Assembly: GCF_000253255.1 (NCBI RefSeq)
Contig: NC_015580.1
Span: forward strand, 2,679,001 to 2,743,000
Origin: Novosphingobium sp. PP1Y
Lineage (GTDB): Bacteria; Pseudomonadota; Alphaproteobacteria; Sphingomonadales; Sphingomonadaceae
DNA length: 64,000 bases
Direction: 5' to 3'
Below are positions 39,201-45,235 of this stretch, piece by piece. Within the stretch, counting starts at the first letter, position 1. The number at the start of each line of letters is the position of its first letter. A program made the translations under genes and the position numbers. The notes below the pieces were generated by a model that was given only the letters and a program-made list of their open reading frames with translations, ran no database searches and was not told the DNA's origin.

Positions 39201-39609
39201 GCAATTGCAACGCCAGGTAGGGAATACTTCCCAGCAAGGCGATGAGCGTGACCATCCGCGCCACACCGGTATCGTGACCGAAGCGGGCGGCGATGAAGTC
39301 CGATACCGTCGCAGCGCGCTCCTCCCTGACCGCCGCCGAAAGGCGCGAGAGGAAGCCGGGGGCAAGCAGCAGCAGGAGCGCAGGGCCGAGGTAGATCGGC
39401 ACATAGGCCCACCCGCTGCGAACCGCGCTGCCGACCGCGCCATAGAAAGTCCAGCTCGAACAATAGACGCCCAGTGCCAGCGTATAGGCGTGGTGGCGCA
39501 AGGCGGGACGGCGTGAAAACAGGTCGCCGCGCGCCTCGACCAGGGCGGCCACGGCAAACAGGACGAGGATGAGAGCAAGGGCGGCAAAGGCCGATGAAGC
39601 CAGGCTCAT
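36229..39609 (-). CDS. SSS-transporter-domain hybrid histidine kinase, CrbS-like
   Basis: 1126 residues. About 1-500 form a sodium:solute symporter (SLC5) domain with around 12-13 TM segments (YTLALGVYCSSWTFYGAVG at the start). A linker and a PAS domain near 615-720 (AGISVVDGELNLIAWN) follow. The HisKA domain has its phospho-acceptor in ASHDLLQPLHAAR near residue 763, then an HATPase domain (GVGFEPEQSD, GLGLGLALVERI). A C-terminal receiver has its Asp in LADYRLDNGED near 1043. This is the CbrA/CrbS architecture, proposed to sense external small acids or flux and drive CrbR. It converges on crbR. About 160 bp upstream of it lies the left end of an inserted element. Confidence 0.88.
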   Translation of the reverse strand: MSLASSAFAALALILVLFAVAALVEARGDLFSRRPALRHHAYTLALGVYCSSWTFYGAVGSAVRSGWAYVPIYLGPALLLLLAPGFLSRLSAAVREERAATVSDFIAARFGHDTGVARMVTLIALLGSIPYLALQLRSIGNALTIVSGREIMVPSMIVASCLLTLFALLFGTRRFELAGRSEGLLYAIGLDSIIKIVALFAVAALALVLLSGAEAASFTRAVETLGERFSPTHLTFEIALIALVSTFAIIALPRQFYMGLVEARDERDLVRARFGLAAYLLGMAVLIVPIALAGIALLRQDIDADLYVLQLPASAGSELILAAALLGGIGAASSMAIVDTTALATMISNDLFAGAVIGSGKDRPAGAIGARMLGMRRISVAGVMLLALAFALLISRGQSLASMGLTAFAAMALFSPHLILGTLGKGRDPVAARASLGIGLVLWAYTLALPPIMPQPWLDALSGTVIDPHRLFGIGRASAFVHGVVWSLGVDVAVYALVAARKIPAPGLPRIFATPGRVSNVGELARFVASFVGEERAEREFSGSDPQDQVTPRNARKAQDLIARVVGASSARALVASALASGRMDLSDVTRLLDEGGQSLRFSRQLLAATFENVDAGISVVDGELNLIAWNSGYEEIFDYPAGMVCVGAPIEELIRHNAMRGHFGEGDIDTLVERRLEPLRQGRAHSFERRGSDGRVIKTVGGPMPGGGYVMSFTDVTEEARIRDELEQTLEQLEERVEARTRELSEANRLLARATRDKTRFLAAASHDLLQPLHAARLFTAALGRSVPDKEKPLVGRVDGAIVAAEELLRALLDISRLDAGGVTPETEPVALGPFLDDLVASFQPSAEAKGLTLRTGPLFGHVETDSGLLRSVMQNFLSNALRYTQRGGVLVGVRRRGDMLRIDVIDSGVGFEPEQSDVIFREFTRLGTTDVEGLGLGLALVERIVRVLGGSIEVDARPGHGSRFSLLLTAREAGDPPLQEPKDAAPATAPGHGLTVLVVDNDSRIVEASVELVESLGHRAIGVRDIAGALAHVDEVDAVLADYRLDNGEDGLSLIMQLRTLRKGLPAAIFTAEAGSSIRAKAEASGVPVHAKPVAPEVIEAFLARAAIMSVGSVLQMQSERARH

Positions 39610-39771
39610 GCGCGCAGGCCCTGCGCCCCTGAGGCTTCAGCGAGTGCAGCTTCAGCAATTGCCACGCGACCCACCGGACCTCCGGACCCAACTCCCTGCA
39701 GAAGTCCTAGCCGGTCGATCCACCCTTGTCAGGTGCAACTTGCGCCATGCACGCCGTCAGCTGGGAGAAAG

Positions 39772-39785
39772 TGGCGGACAGGGTG
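39772..39785. repeat. Left attachment site (attL) of the tRNA-Ser element
   Basis: TGGCGGACAGGGTG is identical to the last 14 bases of the tRNA-Ser gene at 45005-45018 and in the same orientation. Flanking bases diverge at once on both sides, and base composition changes from GC-rich to AT-rich here. Confidence 0.8.
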
Positions 39786-39810
39786 TCTGTCAAACTTTTT
39801 AAATATCTAA

Positions 39811-39840
39811 TTGTTTCTAATATGGAAATATTAGAAGCAA
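39811..39840. repeat. 13-bp inverted repeat near attL
   Basis: TTGTTTCTAATAT and its near-complement ATATTAGAAGCAA (one G-T position) flank GGAA. It lies 25 bp inside attL. There is no T-tract, so it is probably a protein-binding site (integrase/excisionase or a regulator of the PDZ gene) rather than a terminator. Confidence 0.55.
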
Positions 39841-39961
39841 TAGGGTTGCTACCACACTTTACCCCACATGACGTGCGCGTCACCGGCAAAATGAGCGATT
39901 CGACCAACGAGTTCGGAATTGGTAATCTGATACCTTAACTCCACAATTTGGGGATTGTGAA

Positions 39962-40750
39962 TTGCGACGCCTATTTCCGCTTCTGCTAGCCCTCACCACC
40001 AGCCAACAAGCTAGCGCAAATGATTGGGAGAAATTCTACAGGCCACTCCCAATTGGCAACAGTACGATACCATCAACTGAAGCACCTGAGGTGATAGCCT
40101 CAAGCGGCAATCCCGACGCTGATATTGAAACCATGTGGCGACGCGGATTTGGGATAATCGGCTACACCGCGTTTGAGACAGGGAACTCCAACACAAAAGA
40201 TGCAGTGCGACTCGCCAAGAAATTGCACGCTAGATATCTGATTGTAGGCACTAATTTAGAGTCAACTCGGACGACTACAATTCCTCTGACAATGCCCACA
40301 ACGACAACTTCGTACAGTCGTGGAAATGTTCAGGCTTATGGCACCGGAGGGTCCGCACATGGATCTTATTCGGGAACCACCACAACCTATGGAAGTCAAA
40401 CAACTTATCTTCCATATCAGGTTAATCGCTTTAGAAAGACCGCTCTATACTTTAGTTTCGTACCCAAGATTGGGGCAGGTATTCTCACCCGAGAACTAAC
40501 GCCGGACGAAGTAGCAAAGTTTGAGACGCGACGTGCAGTTGCCGTTCAGGCCATTAGGGACGGCTCTCCTGCTTATCTTGCTGATATTTTGCCCGGTGAC
40601 ATAATTCTCACGGTCAACGGCAACCCGGCAGACCTCAGCAATTTGCAAAAAGCCGCAAGTGGTCCGCAGCCTATAAAAGTGCAAATTGCGAGGAACGGGG
40701 CGCTACGCGAAATTGACTTAGAAATCCCAACAGAATGGCAACCTCATTAG
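39962..40750 (+). CDS. Secreted PDZ-domain protein, element cargo
   Basis: 262 residues from a TTG start, with a signal peptide (MRRLFPLLLALTTSQQASA, then NDW). A conserved N-terminal module (GNPDADIETMWRRGFGIIGY, LAKKLHARYLIVGTNL) is followed by a Thr/Ser/Gly/Tyr-rich stretch (TTTTSYSRGN, GSYSGTTTTYGSQTTY). A C-terminal PDZ domain (IRDGSPAYLADILPGDIIL) follows. The DNA is visibly more AT-rich than the rest of the window, indicating recent acquisition. It is the only plus-strand gene in the element. I know of similar hypothetical proteins but not a function; envelope or periplasmic location is expected. Confidence 0.72.
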   Translation: MRRLFPLLLALTTSQQASANDWEKFYRPLPIGNSTIPSTEAPEVIASSGNPDADIETMWRRGFGIIGYTAFETGNSNTKDAVRLAKKLHARYLIVGTNLESTRTTTIPLTMPTTTTSYSRGNVQAYGTGGSAHGSYSGTTTTYGSQTTYLPYQVNRFRKTALYFSFVPKIGAGILTRELTPDEVAKFETRRAVAVQAIRDGSPAYLADILPGDIILTVNGNPADLSNLQKAASGPQPIKVQIARNGALREIDLEIPTEWQPH

Positions 40751-41000
40751 TCACTCTCGCGCAATATTATTAGACACGTGCTTATTAAGGCGGGTGAAAA
40801 TTCACGTGCACGCGGAATGCGCCAACCGTTATTCGCCCGCTTCTTTTCGGCGGTTAGAAATTCGGACAATTCGCACACCTCGCGCGCGCGGAAACGTCCG
40901 AAAACTAGGTGTTGGCGTTTTCCAGCCGGTTCCGTGACTGTCCTGATGACGGTGATTGGCAGGGTTGGCCCGCGCCCGGGATTATGAACCGAAACTTAGG
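40751..41000. other. Non-coding stretch of the element with inverted repeats
   Basis: No CDS seen. Contains GTGAA-AA-TTCAC near 40794 and TTCGGAC (40861-40867) paired with GTCCGAA (40896-40902) around a CG-rich segment. It separates the 3' ends of the convergent PDZ and HGG-GPRT genes, so one hairpin may be a terminator. It is also the largest gene-free gap in the element and a possible origin for the Rep. Confidence 0.4.
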
Positions 41001-41327
41001 TTACGTCATACCCTCATGGGGTTTGCACCTGCCGTTCGCCGCCGACTTCGTTTTGCCTTCATCGGTGCGGGGGCCGGTACTCATGCCTCCGTGCAGTTTA
41101 CAGCGTCCGCTCCGGTATATGTCCCGGCGCTTGCATGGCGTTCCGGCCCGCGTCCTCGCTCCGCACTCCATGCCTCGCAATTCGGCTGGCAGGGGCACGT
41201 CAGGAGGATGAGGATATCGAAATCCTCTTGCTGCCCATTGGCGGTGCCGTTCGTCGGTCACTTCGATCCAGCGCCGCCACAGCTTCCGGCGCGCAGTTCC
41301 ACCTGATTTATCTTGATTGTTTTTCAA
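41001..41327 (-). CDS. Small Cys/His protein with HGGMSTGPRT motif
   Basis: 108 residues. Two conserved blocks lie in the middle and C-terminal part: CGARTRAGTPCKR near 56-68 and GRCKLHGGMSTGPRT near 74-88, giving a Cys/Cys/Cys/His set that could bind zinc. I recognise the HGG-x-STGPRT motif from short proteins of alphaproteobacterial phages and integrated elements, without a known function. It is the last gene of the minus-strand operon, 39 bp after rep. Confidence 0.65.
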   Translation of the reverse strand: MKNNQDKSGGTARRKLWRRWIEVTDERHRQWAARGFRYPHPPDVPLPAELRGMECGARTRAGTPCKRRDIYRSGRCKLHGGMSTGPRTDEGKTKSAANGRCKPHEGMT

Positions 41328-41366
41328 TGCTACCCCCGACCATAGGGTTTGCTAACTGATGCTACT

Positions 41367-42137
41367 TCAGCCATCGGACCGCCCATTATTTCCATCCACT
41401 TTAATGCGCTCCGTCTCTCCGATGTTTTGCGTCCAACCGCACCGCTTGCCGATGATCGGACCGCCTGCGCCGTGCCGGTTCAATTCCAATGCCGCGCCAG
41501 TTTCGTTGTCCGCGCCCTTCATGAGATAAGCGAGGACGTTCCACACGTTCCCACCGTGACGTGCATCGTTGGACCTGGCACTTGCGAGGGTGCCGCCGAT
41601 AACACGCACGACACTAACGCCTCTCCGGTATTTGCCGCCCGCGCCCTCGATCCAGCGCCGCGTCCGGTTTCGGAACGTGTAGCCATCGGGAGCATGCAGG
41701 AGGATATGGACATGCGCTCCCTTGCCTTCGCCATTCTCTCGGGACCATATCGCCGCCATATCGCCGCCCGCGCGCCGGATATGCTCGCCTGCCCGTTTCA
41801 GGATGTTGCGGACGAATGCCGCGCCCTCGCTGTCAGGGATGCCCGCATTGCCGTAGTGAATGGTCCAGTGCCGGGAGAACGTGCGGCCCGTCGCCTGCGC
41901 ATAGGATGCCGCCGCAATCATTCCCTCGATCTGCCGTCGCGTCAGGTTCTCACTTACCCTGCCAGAGCGGATTCGTGCCCCGCCCCACGTCCTGCACTGG
42001 ACCGTATCGCGGAAGGCAAGGTCGCAACTGTAGAGTAGATCTATATTAGCAAGAGGTGTGCCAGTTTTGGCAGAATGTGGTTTTTCTGCCGTTTTTGTAT
42101 CTCCGGCTGCTTCCTCGATTAGGGCCGTTTTCGCCAT
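41367..42137 (-). CDS. HUH-type replication initiator-like protein
   Basis: 256 residues. GKGAHVHILLH near residue 143 is a classic HUH metal-binding motif (His-hydrophobic-His). VWNVLAYLMKG near 208, with one Tyr followed by Lys at +3, fits the catalytic tyrosine helix of single-Tyr rolling-circle Rep proteins. SRHWTIHYG near 94 would be the preceding beta strand. The predicted role is nicking and rolling-circle replication, or relaxase-like mobilisation of the excised element. Plasmid, filamentous-phage and mobilisation families share this fold, and I cannot choose among them. Confidence 0.6.
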   Translation of the reverse strand: MAKTALIEEAAGDTKTAEKPHSAKTGTPLANIDLLYSCDLAFRDTVQCRTWGGARIRSGRVSENLTRRQIEGMIAAASYAQATGRTFSRHWTIHYGNAGIPDSEGAAFVRNILKRAGEHIRRAGGDMAAIWSRENGEGKGAHVHILLHAPDGYTFRNRTRRWIEGAGGKYRRGVSVVRVIGGTLASARSNDARHGGNVWNVLAYLMKGADNETGAALELNRHGAGGPIIGKRCGWTQNIGETERIKVDGNNGRSDG

Positions 42138-42208
42138 TTTGCGCCAGTTTCAAGTTTGGGCGGCAACAGGATATCGCGGGCGAGTCGATACCCTGTTGCC
42201 AAATTGAC

Positions 42209-42448
42209 TTAGGAGCCGCTTTCGGTCCCTTTAGGGACTGGCAAGCCGTGGTACGCCATCAATGCGCCTGTCAGCGGCCACAGGTCGCCCAAAGGGAACG
42301 TGCAGCCCTCTCGTGTCGGCTTCCACGTTCCGTTTGCGTAGTACCACTTTCGCCAATTCGCGAACCTGCGCCCTTGATGCGTTACTACCTCAAGCCGCCA
42401 TCGGTCGCCCCGATAATCGTGCTCAAAGAGGATGGAATTGTCACTCAT
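42209..42448 (-). CDS. PC4/p15-like small protein
   Basis: 79 residues. The central block RRFANWRKWYYANGTWKPT then GCTFPLGDLWPLTGAL resembles PC4-type coactivators, in which a curved sheet binds single-stranded DNA (the IRexY..G.W.PtkkG pattern). It shares a 4-bp overlap with the upstream winged-helix gene and precedes rep by 71 bp. A single-stranded DNA-binding accessory for a HUH Rep would make sense, but fold assignment by eye is weak for so short a protein. Confidence 0.45.
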   Translation of the reverse strand: MSDNSILFEHDYRGDRWRLEVVTHQGRRFANWRKWYYANGTWKPTREGCTFPLGDLWPLTGALMAYHGLPVPKGTESGS

Positions 42449-42831
42449 GCGCCACCTCCCGCAACGAGTGCTCCGGGTGTATGCAGGCGATATCGCGCGT
42501 GGCGAAAGTCACCTTCCAGTTCGGTGCTTATGTCCAGACCGTCGCAGCGCATGGCGTGGATGCTGGAACCCAGCCGCGTATGCCACGGCAGCGTGTCCCA
42601 TTGCGTGATACCGTTGCTGGCGTTGGCGAGCATCGCGAACACGCGCGCCCGCTTGCCCGAATAGCGCCATATCCGGCCCGTGGAGGCGCGGTAGGCCACG
42701 CGGGGTAGGTTCGCCTTGCCACTCCCCCCTGAAGGCGCGTATGAAGTTCCCGCAATTGCTCCCACAGCGTTGCAGGCCCCTCCGGTCGTTGCCGCGACCG
42801 GGGGGCTATCAATTTCAGGGCGCGCGTTCAT
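42445..42831 (-). CDS. Winged-helix domain protein of the element
   Basis: 128 residues from MNARPE. The first half is low-complexity Gly/Ala/Ser. The second half (RVFAMLANASNGITQWDTLP, then SSIHAMRCDGLDISTELEG, RHARYRL) has the winged-helix pattern of small phage/element regulators, with a recognition helix followed by a wing. The start shares ATGA with the AlpA-like gene's stop, and its end overlaps the PC4-like gene. A regulatory or replication-accessory role is inferred. Confidence 0.55.
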   Translation of the reverse strand: MNARPEIDSPPVAATTGGACNAVGAIAGTSYAPSGGSGKANLPRVAYRASTGRIWRYSGKRARVFAMLANASNGITQWDTLPWHTRLGSSIHAMRCDGLDISTELEGDFRHARYRLHTPGALVAGGGA

Positions 42832-43022
42832 GCTGCATCCCCTTCCACAATTGGCAGGCCTTCGGCCCATGCCTCTGCATCGGTACGCGCGATGCGGCTG
42901 GCAGCGCCCAGCTTACGGATGCGCAAGCGGCCCGCCTGCACCTCGCGGTAAACCTGACTGTTACTAATCGAATAGCGGCGGCGGAAATCCGCCAGCGTCA
43001 TGAGTTCAGGAAGGGTATCCAT
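42828..43022 (-). CDS. AlpA-like HTH factor, possible excisionase
   Basis: 64 residues. LMTLADFRRRYSISNSQVYR then AGRLRIRKLGAASRI is a MerR/AlpA-type helix-turn-helix with a following wing, the pattern of excisionases and P4-satellite regulators. The start was placed at MDTLPEL. The position after an integrase gene supports a directionality-factor role. It ends with a 4-bp overlap to the winged-helix gene. Confidence 0.65.
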   Translation of the reverse strand: MDTLPELMTLADFRRRYSISNSQVYREVQAGRLRIRKLGAASRIARTDAEAWAEGLPIVEGDAA

Positions 43023-43135
43023 TGTGTCCGTCCAGTCCGTTGCCTGCCTACGCGGCTGGCTCGCGGCTCCCGGTGGATGCCGGGGCGGACACAAGGATTA
43101 TGCAGGATTGATTGGCAATGCCAAGGAATAGCAGT

Positions 43136-43690
43136 CTAGGTCTTGTCACTTTTGTTTGGACGAGGGTTGGTAAATGCGCTTGTCTGCTCCCCAGAAGGCC
43201 AATCCAAAGTCCGGCCCGATTCTAAGTAATCCTCTGCCTCCTTGATGCCCGCAAATACCGAGGCACGACTTACCCCCCAATTTTCCGCAATTAGTGCAAC
43301 CGCTGCCTCAGTCTTAACGCCATCTTGTTCATGCATGGCAAGAGTGTGAAGCCAACTCATAATCCTGCAATGGTGGTTGTCATGTTCAGTTGGCGATACA
43401 AACTTTCCGCGCTTCTTCTGTTTCAGAATTAGCACATGATGATCGTCTTGCCCGCGAAGCGCGCGCGAAACGGCTTGCAGCGTGAACGCCACATTACAAT
43501 CAGACTGATCGGCAATTTCGTCTAGCATCTTGGCAATGGAATCTGCGCTGAACTCCATCGGTTCAGTGTCGATATCTTGGTGGATGCGCTGGACGCGCTC
43601 CAAGTTGACCCGATGCCTTCTGAGCAAACCATCTTCTAAAGCATGCCGTTCTTCTTCCGACAATTCGGCATAGGATTTGTGTCCAGTCAT
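43136..43690 (-). CDS. Element protein of unknown function (184 residues)
   Basis: Not recognised. The start codon shares ATGA with the integrase stop, so translation is probably coupled. The N-terminus is acidic and helical (LSEEERHALEDGLLRRHRV), with no signal peptide or TM. The C-terminal third (AAVALIAENWGVSRASVFAGIKEAEDYLE) looks like a helix-turn-helix or similar helical bundle, which may mean DNA binding. Middle part is His-rich (QDDHHVLIL, EHDNHHCRI). The 113-bp gap after it is the only sizeable gap in the left part of the operon. Confidence 0.55.
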   Translation of the reverse strand: MTGHKSYAELSEEERHALEDGLLRRHRVNLERVQRIHQDIDTEPMEFSADSIAKMLDEIADQSDCNVAFTLQAVSRALRGQDDHHVLILKQKKRGKFVSPTEHDNHHCRIMSWLHTLAMHEQDGVKTEAAVALIAENWGVSRASVFAGIKEAEDYLESGRTLDWPSGEQTSAFTNPRPNKSDKT

Positions 43691-44862
43691 CGCGCCAACC
43701 GCACGACGTTGCCGTTGTTCGCCCCCTCACAGTAATTCGCCCATGCTGCCATGAGTTCACGGCGCTTTTCCAGCATGGAGCCGCGTTGATAGGCGGCAAC
43801 AGTCTTGTCGCTGATAACGTGCGCCAGTGCCGCCTCGGCCAGTTCGGCGGGCCAGTGCGTTTGCTCGGCCACCCAATCACGGAAGGTTGAGCGGAAGCCG
43901 TGCGGGACGGCATCGACTTCCATATCGCGCAGCGCCTTTGTCAGTGTCATATCAGACAGGGGCTTGCCGCGCTTGTTGCCCGGAAAGACTAGATCGCTGT
44001 CACCGCGCTTGTGCGCCTTCATGCGTTCGAAGAACGCCACAGCCTGCGAGGGAAGCGGGACGACGTGCTCGCGGCCTGCCTTCATGCGCTCGGCTGGTAC
44101 GGTCCACAGTCCCGCGTCTAGATCCAGTTCGGCCCACTCCATCATGCGGACTTCGCCTGAGCGCGCCGCCGTCAAGATTACCGCCTCTAACGCCAGCCGC
44201 CCCATGCTCTCGCTCTCGCGCAGCGTCATCATGAATGCAGGAAGATCGGCGTAGGGCAGTGCCGTGTGGTGCTTGACCTTTGCGCGCTGTTTCGGAAGTG
44301 CCTTGTCGATTACCGCCATGGCGAGCGGCCCGTCCCGGTAACCCTTGGCAACCGCCCAGTCGATGACGGTGACAATGCGTTGTCGCAGCCGCCGCGCTGT
44401 TTCCGGTTTCGTCAACCATATCGCGGCTAAGACATCGCGGACGGCAGGGGCATCCACCGTTCCCACAGATACGTCACCGAATGCCGGGAAGACATAGGCC
44501 TCCAGCGTGGCGAGCCATTGCTTGCGGTGCTTGTCGTTCTTCCACCCTCCCTTGTGCTCGGCATGGACGCTTGCCGCCGCTTCCCGAAACGTAGGAATGC
44601 CTGCCGCTTTTCTGCGCTCTGATATGGGATCAATTCCCGCCTCGATCTGCGAGCGGACGGTGCGCGCCCGTTCCCTTGCCAATGCGAGCGGAACCTTGGC
44701 GGCGCTGCCCAAGCCAAAGTCACGGCGTTTCTTGTCTTTTTGGACGCGGACAATCCACGACCTGGCCCCCGTTGGCCCAACCAAGAGGAATAATCCATCG
44801 CCATCGCTATACCGGCCCGGATTCGTTGCGGCCTTAACAGCGGTCGCCGTCAGCTTGCCCAT
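43687..44862 (-). CDS. P4-type tyrosine integrase
   Basis: 391 residues from MGKLTATAV (GGGAG about 8 bases upstream; an ATG nine codons earlier is possible). An N-terminal arm-binding DUF4102 domain (GRYSDGDGLFLLVGPTGARSW) precedes the core-binding and catalytic domains. Catalytic residues are ARSGEVR (Arg I), HGFRST (His-x-x-Arg), ALAHVISDKT (His/Trp position) and AAYQRG (nucleophile Tyr near residue 360). It lies next to the 3' end of tRNA-Ser, the integration target. Heads the element operon. Confidence 0.93.
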   Translation of the reverse strand: MGKLTATAVKAATNPGRYSDGDGLFLLVGPTGARSWIVRVQKDKKRRDFGLGSAAKVPLALARERARTVRSQIEAGIDPISERRKAAGIPTFREAAASVHAEHKGGWKNDKHRKQWLATLEAYVFPAFGDVSVGTVDAPAVRDVLAAIWLTKPETARRLRQRIVTVIDWAVAKGYRDGPLAMAVIDKALPKQRAKVKHHTALPYADLPAFMMTLRESESMGRLALEAVILTAARSGEVRMMEWAELDLDAGLWTVPAERMKAGREHVVPLPSQAVAFFERMKAHKRGDSDLVFPGNKRGKPLSDMTLTKALRDMEVDAVPHGFRSTFRDWVAEQTHWPAELAEAALAHVISDKTVAAYQRGSMLEKRRELMAAWANYCEGANNGNVVRLAR

Positions 44863-44871
44863 GCGAATTGC

Positions 44872-45021
44872 TCCCACACAATTTCCCACACTGTATGCGG
44901 GCTAGCGAGGAATGGCAAGGTATGGTTGGGGATGAACTAGACCAAGTAAGTTCAGGATTTCCGGCGCTTTAAGGAATAGCGTGGGATGGTGGGAAATACG
45001 GCGCTGGCGGACAGGGTGGGA
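44872..45021. repeat. GTGGGA repeats around the integrase start and attR
   Basis: TCCCACA occurs at 44872-44878 and 44884-44890 (12-bp period); GTGGGA in the opposite orientation at 44981-44986, 44989-44994 and 45016-45021, the last inside the tRNA 3' end. These five short repeats within 150 bp are candidate integrase arm- or core-type sites. The region holds no gene. Confidence 0.4.
45005..45018. repeat. Right attachment site (attR) in tRNA-Ser
   Basis: TGGCGGACAGGGTG, the terminal CCA end and acceptor-stem 3' strand of the tRNA read on the plus strand, matches attL at 39772-39785 exactly. The tRNA stays complete on this side. Confidence 0.82.
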
Positions 45022-45094
45022 TTCGAACCCACGGTGAGCTTGCACCCACGGCGGTTTTCAAGACCGCTGCCTTAAACCACTCGGCCACCTGTCC
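45005..45094 (-). tRNA. tRNA-Ser (anticodon UGA)
   Basis: A 90-nt gene. Acceptor GGACAGG pairs with CCTGTCC, followed by G and an encoded CCA. The anticodon stem GCGGT/ACCGC encloses CTTGAAA, so the anticodon is TGA (reads UCA). A long variable arm (CGTGGGTGCAAGCTCACCG region) and the TTCGAATC T-loop confirm a class-II serine tRNA. It is the insertion site of the 5.2-kb element. Confidence 0.97.
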
Positions 45095-45235
45095 GTCGGC
45101 AAACGCGCATAGAGCAATGTCCGGGGCTTGCAAGACCTTGCATGGTGCCAAATGGAATTTGGCTTGCGGTTACTGTCCACCGGATCGTGACGGACGCCAT
45201 TTGCAACCGGCCATGTTTGTGCGAGTTTCAAGAAG

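Larger units (their letters stand above)
39610..39961. other. Gene-free region containing the left element boundary
   Basis: No convincing CDS. The first part (to about 39770) is GC-rich chromosomal sequence and probably carries the kinase promoter. From 39772 the 14-bp attachment repeat begins, and from about 39786 the DNA turns sharply AT-rich, with a 13-bp inverted repeat at 39811-39840 and the likely promoter of the PDZ gene. Confidence 0.6.
39772..45018. mobile_element. 5.2-kb integrative element in tRNA-Ser (P4-type integrase, HUH Rep)
   Basis: A 14-bp direct repeat (TGGCGGACAGGGTG) at 39772 and 45005 bounds the element; the right copy is the 3' end of tRNA-Ser(UGA). The content is an integrase proximal to the tRNA, an unknown protein, an AlpA-like factor, a winged-helix protein, a PC4-like protein, a HUH Rep and an HGG-GPRT protein, all on the minus strand and mostly with 4-bp overlaps. 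An AT-rich secreted PDZ protein lies on the plus strand at the far end. No capsid, terminase or conjugation genes are present, so it resembles a satellite or an integrated replicon that uses helper functions. Confidence 0.8.

Noticed and set aside
41349..42038. Plus-strand frame opposite the HUH Rep gene
   Set aside because: No family features, and the minus-strand frame has HUH and Tyr motifs and operon overlaps.
39772..45018. Anti-phage defence island
   Set aside because: The element has no nuclease, kinase, NTPase or toxin-antitoxin signature I can see; only the unknown 184-residue and PDZ proteins remain open.
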